Shown: in pieces, positions 42,296 to 51,346 of the stretch
How positions within the stretch are numbered: the first letter of the stretch is position 1
How the letters are laid out: each line of letters opens with the position of its first letter
From: Streptomyces sp. NP-1717
GTDB lineage: Bacteria > Actinomycetota > Actinomycetes > Streptomycetales > Streptomycetaceae
Reading direction: 5' to 3'
DNA length: 64,000 nt
Assembly: GCF_022695985.1 (NCBI RefSeq)
Contig: NZ_JAAPBF010000002.1
Coordinates: 45,470-109,469 of the forward strand
Notes under the pieces: model-generated
Seen by the model: only the letters and a program-made list of their open reading frames with translations
Databases searched by the model: none
What the model was told of the DNA's origin: nothing
Translations under genes and position numbers: made by a program

Positions 42296-43837
42296 TCAGC
42301 CGCTCGATACGTCCCGCTTCTCCAGCGGGTGGACGGCCGGTCCCTGGAGGACGGAGCCGTCGATGCCGAAACGCGAACCGTGGCACGGGCACTCCCACGC
42401 GGTCTCGGCGTCGTTGAAGGCCACCAGGCACCCCAGGTGCGTACACCGCGCGGATACGGCGCGGGCCACCCCGTCCGCGTCCCGGTAGACCGCGCAGCGC
42501 TGTCCGTTGACACGGACCACCGCTCCGGTGCCCGGCGGGACCTGCGCGACCGAGTCCACGTGGGTGGTGCGCAGCCGGTCACCGACGAAGTGCCTTGCGA
42601 CGTCGGCCTGTTGCTTGAGCAGGGCGGGCGCTTCGCGCAGGGTGCTCGCCAGCCTGCGCGGGTCGTACAGGGCGGCCCACTCGGGCTCTTCGCCCAGGAT
42701 GAGGCCGGTCAGAAGCCGGCCGGCCATGACGCCGCCGCTCATGCCCCAGCCGCCGAAACCGGTGGCCACGTACGTGTGGCGGGAGCCGGCGTGGAAGGGG
42801 CCGACGAGGGGGACGGTGTCGGTGGTGTCGTTGTCCTGGGCGGCCCAGCGGTAGGCGGTGGCACCGACGGGGAACCTGGCGCGCATCCAGGCGTCCAGAC
42901 GCCGGAAACCTTCGCGGGGGTCGCCCGTGCCGGGAGTGAAACTCTCGCCGGTGACGATGAGCAGCCGGCGTTCGTCGTCGAGCGGTGCGGTGCGCACCGA
43001 CCGCTTGCCGTCCTCCTGGGTGATGTACATGCCGGCCGGCGCGATCGCGGCGGCGATCGGGGCGGCGACCACCAGCTCCCTGCGCGGGGAGAGCCGCGCG
43101 AAGGTCAGGGCCCTGTCGAACACGGGGAAGTGCGTGGCGACCACCACGTCGCGCGCCGTGACGGTGTGACCGGACTCGACCGTGACGCGGCAGGGTGACC
43201 CTTCCGTGAGGCCGGTGGCGCGCGAGCGCTCGAAGATCAGACCGTCCTTGGCCCGGAGGTCCGCGGCGAGGGCGAGCAGATACTTACGGGGGTGGAACTG
43301 CGCCTGTGCGTCCACCCGGACGGCGCCGCTCACCTCGTACGGCAGATCGGTGTGGTCCACGTACGAGGCCGCGAGCCCGGCCGCCGCGGCCGCCTCGGCC
43401 TCGGCCCGCAGTTCGGGAACGGCCGCGGGCCCGGTGGCGTAGGTGTAGGCGGGCGCGCGTTCCAGGTCGCAGGAGATGCCGAGTGTGGCGACGATCTCGG
43501 CCACCCGTTCCACCGCGCCCTGCTGCGAGCGCGCGTACAGCCGCGCGGCATCCCGGTCACGTGTCCGGCGCAGCCGGTCGTAGACCAGGGTGTGCAGGGA
43601 CGAGACCTTCGCGGTCGTGTATCCGGTGACCCCGGCCGCGATCCGGTCGGCCTCCAGCACGGCGACCGTCCTGCCGGCGGTGACCAGTTCCCATGCCGTG
43701 CTCAGCCCCGCGACACCGCCACCCACCACGACCACGTCCACGGTGACGTCCTCGGTCAGCGCGGGGTGGTCGGTGGCACCGGCGGTCGCCATCCAGAAGG
43801 ATTCGTACTGTCCGGGCAAGGGCTGCGTGTCAGTCAT
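42296..43837 (-). CDS. FAD-dependent oxidoreductase with C-terminal Rieske [2Fe-2S] domain
   Basis: This 513-residue protein has a DAO-type FAD fold starting VVVGGGVAGLSTAW near residue 37. At the C-terminus is a Rieske cluster site, CTHLGC at 465-470 and CPCHGS at 483-488. The family oxidises amines or related small molecules with FAD and is common in Streptomyces chromosomes; the substrate is not known. The start MTDTQPLPGQ at 43837 has GAGAGG upstream. It stands alone on the minus strand between two decayed stretches, and nothing links it to either biosynthetic locus. Confidence 0.88.
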   Translation of the reverse strand: MTDTQPLPGQYESFWMATAGATDHPALTEDVTVDVVVVGGGVAGLSTAWELVTAGRTVAVLEADRIAAGVTGYTTAKVSSLHTLVYDRLRRTRDRDAARLYARSQQGAVERVAEIVATLGISCDLERAPAYTYATGPAAVPELRAEAEAAAAAGLAASYVDHTDLPYEVSGAVRVDAQAQFHPRKYLLALAADLRAKDGLIFERSRATGLTEGSPCRVTVESGHTVTARDVVVATHFPVFDRALTFARLSPRRELVVAAPIAAAIAPAGMYITQEDGKRSVRTAPLDDERRLLIVTGESFTPGTGDPREGFRRLDAWMRARFPVGATAYRWAAQDNDTTDTVPLVGPFHAGSRHTYVATGFGGWGMSGGVMAGRLLTGLILGEEPEWAALYDPRRLASTLREAPALLKQQADVARHFVGDRLRTTHVDSVAQVPPGTGAVVRVNGQRCAVYRDADGVARAVSARCTHLGCLVAFNDAETAWECPCHGSRFGIDGSVLQGPAVHPLEKRDVSSG

Positions 43838-43973
43838 GTCGGCCTCTCAGGACGGTCGGTCATGCCGGGGAACCGCCTCGGCCAGGCGCCGTGACGCGCG
43901 AATACGAGGCAGCGGAGGGCTTCTCCCCGTACCCGTCCCAAGCCCTGACACACCCTAGGACTCGGTAGTACGA

Positions 43974-44204
43974 ATGTCCGTAACGTGGGGTCGTGGCGGC
44001 CCGGGACCTTGGCGGCAGGCGGTCGGACGTGTCAGCGCGGAGATGCTCAGCCCGTACCCGCCGGGCACCCCCGCGGCTCTGCCGGGCGACCGGCTGACCG
44101 CCGGCCTTCTGGAGTACCTGCGGACCGGGGTCGACGCCGGCACGGTGGTCCCCGACGCGGTCGACGGGACGGTGCGCAGCGTGCGCGTCGCCGTCGAGGG
44201 CTGA
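43974..44204 (+). pseudogene. C-terminal remnant of an Orn/Lys/Arg-type decarboxylase
   Basis: The reading frame encodes VSAEMLSPYPPGTPAALPGD followed by LLEYLRTGVDAGTVVPDA and a stop at 44202-44204. This is the typical tail of pyridoxal-phosphate dependent Orn/Lys/Arg decarboxylases, where a pyrimidine-binding PYPPG segment precedes the last helix. The large catalytic domain that should precede it is absent, and the upstream bases encode no recognisable part. It is read as debris of a deleted gene. Confidence 0.6.
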
Positions 44205-44371
44205 GGGCTGAGCGCCGCCCCCGGGTGGGCGGAAGTCGGCTCAGGTCCTGAACCACGTCCGGGGTCGGCCGATGGGGACGACTCGGCAGAACTCCGCCGC
44301 CTCACCTGATTCGTCCGCGCCGTCGCGGGAACAGATGAGTGCCCCGTTTTCCACCCGTCAGGAGACGCGCG

Positions 44372-45259
44372 ATGAGCGACACGCAGGAGCCCACGGACCC
44401 GGTGAGCAAGCACCCGCAGCCGGAATTTCCCCAGCAAGGCCAGTCGCATCCGGGCTGGAGCGGGCCGATGGACCCGCCGCCGGACCACGGTGAGGAGTCG
44501 TACGAGGGCCACGGTCTGCTCACGGACCGCAAGTCGCTTGTCACGGGCGGCGATTCCGGCATCGGACGGGCCGTCGCGCTGGCCTACGCACGCGAGGGCG
44601 CGGACGTCGTGTTCAGCTACCTGGCGGCGGAGGAGGAGGACGCGCGGGAGACCGTGCGGCTGGTCGAGGAAGCCGGGCGCACGGCGGTCGCCGTCGCATG
44701 CGACCTCCGCGAGGAGGCGCAGTGCCGGGAACTCGTCGGCCGGGCCGTCACGGAGTTCGGGCGCATCGACATCCTCGTCAACAACGCCGCCTACCAGATG
44801 TCCCAGCCCGACGGCATCGGCAGCATCTCCACCGAGCAGTTCGACCGGGTCGTCCGCACCAACCTCTACGCCATGTTCTGGCTCTGCAAAATGGCCCTGC
44901 CGTCCATGCCGAAGGGCGGAAGCATCATCAACTCCTCCTCCGTCCAGGCGTACAAACCCAGCCCGCACCTGCTCGACTACGCCATGACCAAGGGCGCCAT
45001 CGTCACCTTCACGCAGGGACTCGCGCAGATGGTGGCGCAGGACGGCATCCGTGTGAACGCGGTGGCTCCCGGCCCGGTCTGGACCCCGCTGATCCCGGCG
45101 ACAATGCCCGACACCGTCGAGTTCGGCAAGCAGTCCCCTCTCGGTCGGCCCGCCCAGCCCGCGGAGATGGCGCCCGCCTATGTCTTCCTCGCCTCGTCCC
45201 AGGCGAGCTACATCACCGCCGAGATCGTCAACGCCACCGGCGGCACGCCCCTCCCGTGA
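44372..45259 (+). CDS. Short-chain dehydrogenase/reductase, general-stress type
   Basis: The 295-residue protein has a 45-residue polar leader (many Pro and Gln) and then a Rossmann fold with TGGDSGIG at 58-65, NNAA near 137-140, the active-site serine around 188-190 and YAMTK (Tyr203, Lys207). The leader plus SDR layout is that of the YhdF/YghA group of NADP-dependent stress dehydrogenases; the substrate is unknown. The start at 44372 follows GGAGA at about 7 nt; an ATG 11 codons earlier lacks a ribosome site. Its 3' end overlaps the small convergent gene on the other strand by 52 nt. Confidence 0.92.
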   Translation: MSDTQEPTDPVSKHPQPEFPQQGQSHPGWSGPMDPPPDHGEESYEGHGLLTDRKSLVTGGDSGIGRAVALAYAREGADVVFSYLAAEEEDARETVRLVEEAGRTAVAVACDLREEAQCRELVGRAVTEFGRIDILVNNAAYQMSQPDGIGSISTEQFDRVVRTNLYAMFWLCKMALPSMPKGGSIINSSSVQAYKPSPHLLDYAMTKGAIVTFTQGLAQMVAQDGIRVNAVAPGPVWTPLIPATMPDTVEFGKQSPLGRPAQPAEMAPAYVFLASSQASYITAEIVNATGGTPLP

Positions 45260-45543
45260 GCCGCTGACCGATCCGGGGGCGTGCTCTCGGAGCCAGAGCC
45301 CGACCCACGCCCGCGCCCGCGTCCGTGCGACGAGGTCAGGGAACGAGCAGCGTTCCGCTCATCGCTTCGGCCGGCCGGGCGGCCGGGCGGCCGGGACCGG
45401 TTCCAGGCTTGGCGAGCCGATTCCTGCTCGCGTTCACCCTCCTTCTTCAGTTTCTCGTCGCCGAGGGCAATCCCGTCGGACTTCTTCCTCATGCCCGCCA
45501 ATCGGCGGACACCTGCCCGGAAGACGTTCCCTGCCTTGCTCAT
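45208..45543 (-). CDS. Small basic protein, CsbD-like N-terminus
   Basis: A strong GGAGGAG site immediately precedes the ATG at 45543. The first 45 residues (MSKAGN, then ALGDEKLKKEGEREQES) resemble CsbD-type stress proteins, which are short, charged and of unknown mechanism. The remaining residues are Ser/Gly/Arg-rich and of low complexity, and they run into the 3' end of the convergent dehydrogenase gene, so the true stop may have been lost and the tail extended. The total is 111 residues. Confidence 0.5.
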   Translation of the reverse strand: MSKAGNVFRAGVRRLAGMRKKSDGIALGDEKLKKEGEREQESARQAWNRSRPPGRPAGRSDERNAARSLTSSHGRGRGRGSGSGSESTPPDRSAAHGRGVPPVALTISAVM

Positions 45544-45738
45544 TTCTCCTCCACACCACCCAGTGCTGTTCCAGCCCCTCTGAGTACCCCTGTCTTCAGA
45601 CTTCACCCATTCATGAGACAGGGCCGCAAGGCCCGCGGCCACTTGGACGGGTCAAGCCGAGCGGTCGCAGTGGCCACGGCGTCAGGGTGTTCGGCAATCG
45701 GGGATCCTTTCTTGCGGCGTCTCTTCGAGGAAAATGGC

Positions 45739-46284
45739 GTGGTGCGCGAACTTTGGACCATTGGACACTGGACATATCCGGAAAGGACGTTCACCGATAT
45801 GCTCCATGCACAGAGCATCGATGCGCTGGTCGACGTCCGGGCCCATCCCGGTTCGCGCAGTAGCCCGCAGTTCTCCCAGGAGGCCATGCGTGAGTGGCTC
45901 GAACGGGCAGAAATCGACTACGTGTTCATGGGCGGTGAACTCGGCGGCCGACGGCGTAAGCAGCGCGTCGACCCGGCCGTCAACGCCGGGTGGCAGAACG
46001 CGAGTTTCAAGAACTACGCGGACTACACACTGCTTCCGGCCTACGAGCACGCCATCACCCGTCTGGCCGACCTCGCCACGAGGAGCCGTGTCGCGGTGAT
46101 GTGCGGTGAGCCGATGCCATGGCGCTGTCACCGGCTCCTGATCGCAAACACACTCACCGCACGCGGGTGGACCGTACGGCACATCGTTGGTGAAGGGGAG
46201 CCCCGCGTTCACGAACTCGGCAGGTGGGGCGCTGCGGTGTCGGTCGACTCGGACGGGCAAGTGACGTATCCGGCGCAGGGCTGA
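45739..46284 (+). CDS. DUF488 family protein
   Basis: The 181-residue protein starts VVRELWTIGHW and contains DALVDVRAHPGSR and the family signature CGEPMPWRCHR near its end, with conserved Cys and His. DUF488 proteins are widespread and of unsettled function. The start is taken as GTG at 45739 (GAGGAAAA upstream); the next codon is also GTG. The frame is open for a further 400 nt upstream, but that part lacks family features and overlaps the minus-strand small gene. Confidence 0.85.
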   Translation: MVRELWTIGHWTYPERTFTDMLHAQSIDALVDVRAHPGSRSSPQFSQEAMREWLERAEIDYVFMGGELGGRRRKQRVDPAVNAGWQNASFKNYADYTLLPAYEHAITRLADLATRSRVAVMCGEPMPWRCHRLLIANTLTARGWTVRHIVGEGEPRVHELGRWGAAVSVDSDGQVTYPAQG

Positions 46285-46470
46285 TCAACGGACCACGCGG
46301 TACCAGGCTGCCGGACCACCCCTCCAGCACGCCCGTCCACGGCGTCCAGCGCCGCTCCAGGGCGGCGACGTAGGCATGGCCGAGAACCAACTTGGCCGGT
46401 CCGGGCCGGCGTTCGTCCGGCGTAGAGGCAAGCAGCCTCGCGCGGGCGCCGAGTCACATGGGGGGGAACG
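46285..46470. other. Short gap with no convincing gene
   Basis: The minus strand encodes a fragment reading HAYVAALERRWTPWTGVLEG in one frame, which looks protein-like but has no start, stop or continuation consistent with a gene. It may be a relic. No hairpin or promoter was recognised. Confidence 0.3.
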
Positions 46471-47775
46471 TTGACCAGTTCCGTCGGCACCGCAGTTCGG
46501 GTCACGACGGGTGAGCCGGCGCACGGCTCCCCTCCCCCGCCGGACCCGGACACCGGGATTCCTGGCCATGCGTCCCCCGCGTCCCCCGCCGAGCGGCGGA
46601 TGCTGGTCGTCGCGGTCGCCGCCCGTTACGCCGAGGCCGGCAAGCGGGAGAAGACGCAGACCCTCGACTGGCTGTGCGCGGCGACGGGCTGGCATCGCAG
46701 CCATGCCCGCAAAGCGCTCCTGACGGCGTCACGTCCGAGGCCGGCCGACCCCCCGCGCGGGCAAGCGAAGTACGACACCGATGTCGTCGCCGCGTTGCGG
46801 CTCTGCTGGACGGTGCTGGACAAGCCCGCGGGCAAGCGGCTGGCACCGGCGCTGCCGGAACTGGTGCCGGTGCTCCGCCGCCACAAGGAGCTGGACATCG
46901 ACGACGCGACCGCGAAGCTGCTGATGGAGATGTCCGCGGCGACGATCGACCGCCGTCTGGCGCCCCACCGGCGGCCCGCCCGCAGGGCGACGCGCATACG
47001 GGCCGGTTCGTTGACGCGCAACGAAGTCCCGCTCGTCACCTGGTCGGAGTGGGACAACACGAGGCCGGGGTTCATGGAGATCACGGTGGTCGGCCACGAC
47101 GGCGGTGCGCCGGGCGGCGACCACCTGCACACGGTGTCGGCCACCGACATCGCCACCGGTTGGACCGAGAACCGCACGGTGCGGATGATCGACGGCATGA
47201 CCGTCGCGCTCGACGAGATCGCCCGGATGCTGCCGTTCCCGATCCTCGGGCTCGACTCCGGAAACCACGACACGGGGGCCGACGACGTATTGCAGCGCTG
47301 GTGCGGACAGCGCAGGGTGACATTCACCCACGCGCGCCCCGCCCGCAACGGCAGCCATCACGTCGGCCAGAAGAACTGGAGCATGCTGCACGCCGTGGCG
47401 GACGAGCGCCGCTACGACACCACCGCGGAACTGGTTCTCCTCAACAAGATCTGGGCGGCGCTGTCCGGACTCTCCAACTACTTCTGTCCGCAGCAGCACT
47501 CCGTGCCGGCCGGCGAGCAGGCGGAGCGGCGCCGCAAGGAGTACGACACGGCCACGCCCTACCACCGCACCTCACGCCACAGCGGTGTGACCACCGAGGA
47601 CAAGACGATCCTCGCCGACATCCACGCCTGCACCAATCCGGCGGAGCTGCACCGGCGGATCGAGGCGATGACCAGGCGGCTGCATCTGATGGCGGCGGAC
47701 AAGGCGGCGCCGGGGCAGTTGGTCCGGGATCTCCCGCACCGTCCGCGTACCGCGCGAACCGACTCGGCATCGTGA
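46471..47775 (+). CDS. Integrase-fold transposase homologue lacking all DDE catalytic residues
   Basis: This intact 434-residue protein keeps the framework of actinobacterial rve-type transposases: PGFMEI, TDIATGWTENR, FPILGLDS, QKNW, RYDTTAELVLLNKIW and YDTATPYHR. The three acidic positions of the active site are replaced: Asp to Thr205 (EITVVGH for the usual EIDLVGH), Asp to Gly264 (DSGNHD for DSDNGSE) and Glu to Gly299 (HVGQKNW for HVEQKNW). It therefore should not cut or join DNA by the known mechanism. The start is TTG at 46471 after GGGGGGAAC. I saw no terminal inverted repeats. It may be a repurposed DNA-binding protein or a dead element whose frame happens to survive. Confidence 0.8.
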   Translation: MTSSVGTAVRVTTGEPAHGSPPPPDPDTGIPGHASPASPAERRMLVVAVAARYAEAGKREKTQTLDWLCAATGWHRSHARKALLTASRPRPADPPRGQAKYDTDVVAALRLCWTVLDKPAGKRLAPALPELVPVLRRHKELDIDDATAKLLMEMSAATIDRRLAPHRRPARRATRIRAGSLTRNEVPLVTWSEWDNTRPGFMEITVVGHDGGAPGGDHLHTVSATDIATGWTENRTVRMIDGMTVALDEIARMLPFPILGLDSGNHDTGADDVLQRWCGQRRVTFTHARPARNGSHHVGQKNWSMLHAVADERRYDTTAELVLLNKIWAALSGLSNYFCPQQHSVPAGEQAERRRKEYDTATPYHRTSRHSGVTTEDKTILADIHACTNPAELHRRIEAMTRRLHLMAADKAAPGQLVRDLPHRPRTARTDSAS

Positions 47776-47814
47776 GATCCGCACAACGCCACGGCCCCGG
47801 CGCCGCTCATGGCC

Positions 47815-48903
47815 TCACGAGACGCGCTGTGTCGCGCTGATCGCCATCGCGGCGAGCTGGTCCTTCGCCTGTGCGGTCGCGCTGCTCGTCCGCAGCACGG
47901 TGAGCGCCCGGTCGGTGCGACGGGCGATGTCCCGTTCGATGTGGTCGACAGCGCCGGTCGCCTCGATGACGGCGCGCATCGTGGCGAGTTCACCGTCGGA
48001 GATGTCGGTCCCGATCTTCGCCCTGAGGAATTCGGCGCCTGCCGGATCGCTCGCGGCGGCGCGTTGCAGCGCCGTGGCGAACAGCACCGTCCGCTTGCCT
48101 TCGCGCAGGTCGTCGCCCGACGGTTTGCCGGTCACGGCGGGGTCGCCGAAGACCCCCAGCAGCTCGTCGCGCAGCTGGAAGGCGATGCCGATGTTGACGC
48201 CGAACGTCCGGTAGGCGGCGACGAGACCGAGGTCCGCGCCGGCGATCGCGGCGCCGAGGTGCAGCGGGCGTTCCACCGTGTACGAGGCCGTCTTGTACCG
48301 GTTGACACGCAGCGCCGAATCGATGTCCTCGTCGCCACTGGCCTCGGCGGTCAGGTCGAGCAGCTGCCCGGCGAGGACTTCTGTGCGTATCGCGGACCAC
48401 ACCGGCGCGACCCGCGTCTTCGCGTCCGCCGGGAGACCGGACATATGGACCATGTCGTCGGCCCATGCCTGGGCCAGATCCCCGACCAGGATGGCGGCGC
48501 CCGCGCCGAAGGTCTCCGGATCACCGGCCCAGCCCCGTGCCCGGTGCCGGTCGGCGAACGTCACATGCGCGGCGGGAAAGCCGCGGCGGGTCAGGGACGC
48601 GTCGATGATGTCGTCGTGGATCAGGGCCGACGCGTGCAGCAGCTCAAGTGCCGTACAGCAGTGCAGTACCGCTTCGGCGGCCGGGCCCGACGCGTCGCCG
48701 CCGGCGCCGATCCAGCCCGCCCGGGCGAAGGCCGGCCGCACGCGCTTGCCGCCGCGCAGGACATAGCCCTCCAGTTCGGCGACCGCGGCCGCGAAGCCGG
48801 GGCCGATCGCGAGGGCGTCGGCCCGGCGTTCGGCGAAGAACCCCTTAAGAGCGGTGTCGACGGCGACCGCACTCGCGGCGGTCTCGGAGGAGGTGACGGT
48901 CAT
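47815..48903 (-). CDS. Trans-isoprenyl diphosphate synthase
   Basis: This 362-residue enzyme joins isopentenyl units to an allylic diphosphate. The first Asp-rich motif is DDIID (97-101) and the second is DELLGVFGD (246-254), with GGKRVRP at 51-57, all in the IdsA/GGPP-synthase form. The residues at -4 and -5 before the first motif are Ala and Ser; small residues there usually allow products longer than farnesyl, so geranylgeranyl or longer is inferred. It starts 7 nt after the UbiA gene and ends the phenazine operon, implying that it makes the prenyl donor for that prenyltransferase. Confidence 0.92.
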   Translation of the reverse strand: MTVTSSETAASAVAVDTALKGFFAERRADALAIGPGFAAAVAELEGYVLRGGKRVRPAFARAGWIGAGGDASGPAAEAVLHCCTALELLHASALIHDDIIDASLTRRGFPAAHVTFADRHRARGWAGDPETFGAGAAILVGDLAQAWADDMVHMSGLPADAKTRVAPVWSAIRTEVLAGQLLDLTAEASGDEDIDSALRVNRYKTASYTVERPLHLGAAIAGADLGLVAAYRTFGVNIGIAFQLRDELLGVFGDPAVTGKPSGDDLREGKRTVLFATALQRAAASDPAGAEFLRAKIGTDISDGELATMRAVIEATGAVDHIERDIARRTDRALTVLRTSSATAQAKDQLAAMAISATQRVS

Positions 48904-48910
48904 GATCGGG

Positions 48911-49915
48911 TCACCGGCCGATCATGACGAAGACCGCCAGGACCACGGTCGTCCAGCCGACCAGCGCGGCGTGGTAGGGGCCGATGAGCGACTTCTTGTG
49001 CAGGGCCGCGATCGCCGATTCCATCGTGGCGCCGCGCACGTCCCGTATCACCGTGAGCAGCAGCCGCTGGCTCAGCAGCCAGGCGACGACGAGGGGGACG
49101 AGCGCCCAGGTGAAGCCGAAGGTGGCGTACACCGAGGAGATCATCAGGAGCGCGCCCACGAACAGCATCGTGGACTGGATGTACATCGTCTTGGTGAGTC
49201 CCCAGGCCACCGTGTAGGTGCGGATCCCGAACTGCTCGTCCTCCAGGTAGTCCTCGGCGTGGCTGGTGACGAACAACGACACCAGGGCCATCGCGAAGCC
49301 CGCCAGGGTCACCACGCTGCCCCATTCCAGTTCCTCCTCGTAGGAACGGAGAACGAAGAGTCCCGGCAGGAAGACGAGGCTGAGCTGCAGCGTCGGCAGC
49401 TGCCAGGCCCCGGCGCTCTTCAGCTTCAGCGGCGGAACCGAGTACTGGAAGCCGAGAATTCCCACGACGAGCGCGATCAGGAGAAGGTCCCAGTGTCCGG
49501 TCCGGACGGCGAGGAACGTGGCCAGAGCGGAGCAGACGACCGTCGACACGACGATGTGGACGACGACGCGTGAGACCCCGAGCCCGTAAATGGCCTCCGA
49601 CTGCCGGGACTTGTACAGAGCGTCCTGCTCCCGGTCGGCCAGGGCGTTCGTCATGTTCCCGATCTGCATGCCGGACACGGCGTAGAGCACGGCGAGAGCC
49701 ATGTTGAGCGAGAGGAAGTCCCCCCAGGAGTGGGCGCCGAGCAGGGCCGGTGCGAGGGCGACGGTGAGGATGACCGGCATGAACTCGAATCGCCGGATCA
49801 CACACACGTACCGCACGCGGGTGGCCAGCGAGGGACGTTCACCGGGCGCGCCCTGGGGATCGGTCACCAGCGCGGTGAGTTTCTCGGTGAGTGTTCCGGT
49901 GTCAGCGCTCGGCAT
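48911..49915 (-). CDS. UbiA-family membrane prenyltransferase
   Basis: This 334-residue membrane protein has about eight or nine hydrophobic segments. It carries the two Asp motifs of UbiA enzymes: NALADREQD (Asn90, Asp94, Asp98) and EDYLEDE (Asp222, Asp226). Such enzymes transfer a prenyl chain from its diphosphate to an aromatic acceptor inside the membrane. Its place between a PhzS-like hydroxylase (76 nt upstream) and an isoprenyl diphosphate synthase (7 nt downstream) suggests that the acceptor is a hydroxyphenazine. Bacterial phenazine prenylation in endophenazine-type pathways instead uses soluble ABBA-fold enzymes, so this is a different solution. Confidence 0.92.
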   Translation of the reverse strand: MPSADTGTLTEKLTALVTDPQGAPGERPSLATRVRYVCVIRRFEFMPVILTVALAPALLGAHSWGDFLSLNMALAVLYAVSGMQIGNMTNALADREQDALYKSRQSEAIYGLGVSRVVVHIVVSTVVCSALATFLAVRTGHWDLLLIALVVGILGFQYSVPPLKLKSAGAWQLPTLQLSLVFLPGLFVLRSYEEELEWGSVVTLAGFAMALVSLFVTSHAEDYLEDEQFGIRTYTVAWGLTKTMYIQSTMLFVGALLMISSVYATFGFTWALVPLVVAWLLSQRLLLTVIRDVRGATMESAIAALHKKSLIGPYHAALVGWTTVVLAVFVMIGR

Positions 49916-49991
49916 GGGTCTGTGCCTTTCTCTTTCGGAGATCGGGATGTCGGGGCGGGCGGCGAACGGCCGCCCCTGAGGCCGCGGTCGG

Positions 49992-51182
49992 CTATCGCCG
50001 CTCGACGGTCTCGCGGTAGTCGCGGGTGATGGCCCTCAGTTCGGTGGACACGTCGCCGTCCAGGCGCCCGGCGAGGGACCGTTCGGAGCGGTCCATGGTC
50101 CGGTTGGCGTGCACGATCGCGGCCGTGGCCGGCCGACGGTCCTCCTCGTACCGGCGGAGCGCGTCCACCGGGTCGCCGCCCGAGGCGAGTTCGGTCGCCA
50201 GCGCGACACCGTCGAGTACGGCCTGGGACGCGCCGTGCGCACCGATCGGATACATCGGGTGCGCCGCGTCGCCGAGGAGGGTGACCCGGTGCTCGCCCCA
50301 GGAGGGCAGCGGGTCGCGGTCGACCATCGGGTAGTGCAGGATCCCGGTGCTGGTCGACAGGGTGGAGCGGATGTCGAGCCAGTCGTAGTCCCAGTCCGCG
50401 AAGTGGGGCAGCAGGTCGTCGAGACGGCCCGGGCCGGCCGGTGCCGTGCCGCGTCCGGTCGCGTCGGCGGCCAGGGCCACCCAGTTGAGCAGTACGGTGC
50501 CGCGCTCGGCGTGCCGCCGCGAACACGGGTAGGCGACGATCCGGTTGCCGCGGTCGTCGGACGCGATGATCATCGTGCGCCCGTCGATGAACTCGGGCAG
50601 CTCCGTCAGGCCACGCCACATCCGTATGGGTGTGGTGCGCAGTGGCGGCTCGTGCGGGTGCAGTTGTGCCCGTACGGCGGAGTGCAGGCCGTCGGCGCCG
50701 ATCAGTACGCCGGCCTCTGCCGCCGTCTCGGCCCCGCGCCCCGCGAGTACCCGCACCCCGTCGTCGGAGTGCTCGTACGCCCGTACGTCGACACCCGTGC
50801 GGACGGCGTCCGCCCCGAGCCTCTCGTGCACCGCTTCGAGGAGCATCATCTGCAACTCGCCCCGGTGGATGGAGTACTGCGGAGCCCCGTGCCCGGCGGC
50901 GACGCCCCGCTCCTCGGTCCACAGCGTGACGCCCCTGCTGTTGAGGTAGCGGTGCTCATGGGTGGCGATGGCCGTGGCGGCCATCGCGTCTCCGAGACCG
51001 AGGGCGATGAGTTCGGCGACCGCCACGGGCTGGATGTTGATCCCGACGCCGAGCGGGCGGATGGCGGGCGCGCTCTCCAGCACGGTGGCGTCCAGTCCGC
51101 GCGCGTGCAGGGCCAGCGCGGTCGTGAGTCCCCCGATGCCGGCTCCGGCGATCACGATGTCCGCGGGGGCTGTCCTGGTCAT
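49992..51182 (-). CDS. phzS: PhzS-like FAD-dependent phenazine hydroxylase
   Basis: This 396-residue flavoprotein has GAGIGG at 13-18, GVGINIQP near 45-52, QYSIHRGELQM, a WRGLTE segment and GDAAHPMYPIGAHGASQ near 300. These stretches agree almost residue for residue with my memory of Pseudomonas PhzS, which replaces the carboxylate of phenazine-1-carboxylic acid by hydroxyl. That reaction is inferred here and would supply a phenolic site for prenylation. The start is the ATG at 51182 (MTRTAPADI); 32 in-frame upstream codons lack flavin-fold character. It lies within the phenazine operon, 164 nt after the monooxygenase gene. Confidence 0.87.
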   Translation of the reverse strand: MTRTAPADIVIAGAGIGGLTTALALHARGLDATVLESAPAIRPLGVGINIQPVAVAELIALGLGDAMAATAIATHEHRYLNSRGVTLWTEERGVAAGHGAPQYSIHRGELQMMLLEAVHERLGADAVRTGVDVRAYEHSDDGVRVLAGRGAETAAEAGVLIGADGLHSAVRAQLHPHEPPLRTTPIRMWRGLTELPEFIDGRTMIIASDDRGNRIVAYPCSRRHAERGTVLLNWVALAADATGRGTAPAGPGRLDDLLPHFADWDYDWLDIRSTLSTSTGILHYPMVDRDPLPSWGEHRVTLLGDAAHPMYPIGAHGASQAVLDGVALATELASGGDPVDALRRYEEDRRPATAAIVHANRTMDRSERSLAGRLDGDVSTELRAITRDYRETVERR

Positions 51183-51346
51183 GGAGACCGTCGCCTTTCT
51201 GTACGGGTTTCTGTACGGGTGAGCGCTGAGTTGGGGCAGGGGGCGGTGAGTACCTCGACGAACGTCCCTGCCGGGCACGGGTGTTCACGGCGACGCGGCA
51301 GGGACGGTGTCGGAGGACCGTGGCGAAGGACGCCGGCGGCCGGACC

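Noticed and set aside
41861..43198. Plus-strand open frame of 445 codons
   Set aside because: Its first part is the tail of the XRE relic; the rest is antisense to the FAD/Rieske gene, whose motifs are unambiguous.
45260..45738. N-terminal extension of the DUF488 protein by about 138 codons
   Set aside because: The extension is Arg/Ser/Pro-rich, overlaps a minus-strand gene with a strong ribosome site and shows no family features.
46154..46390. Minus-strand frame with a protein-like stretch (HAYVAALERRW)
   Set aside because: Half of it overlaps the DUF488 gene, there is no ribosome site and the protein-like part stops after about 30 residues; at most a relic.
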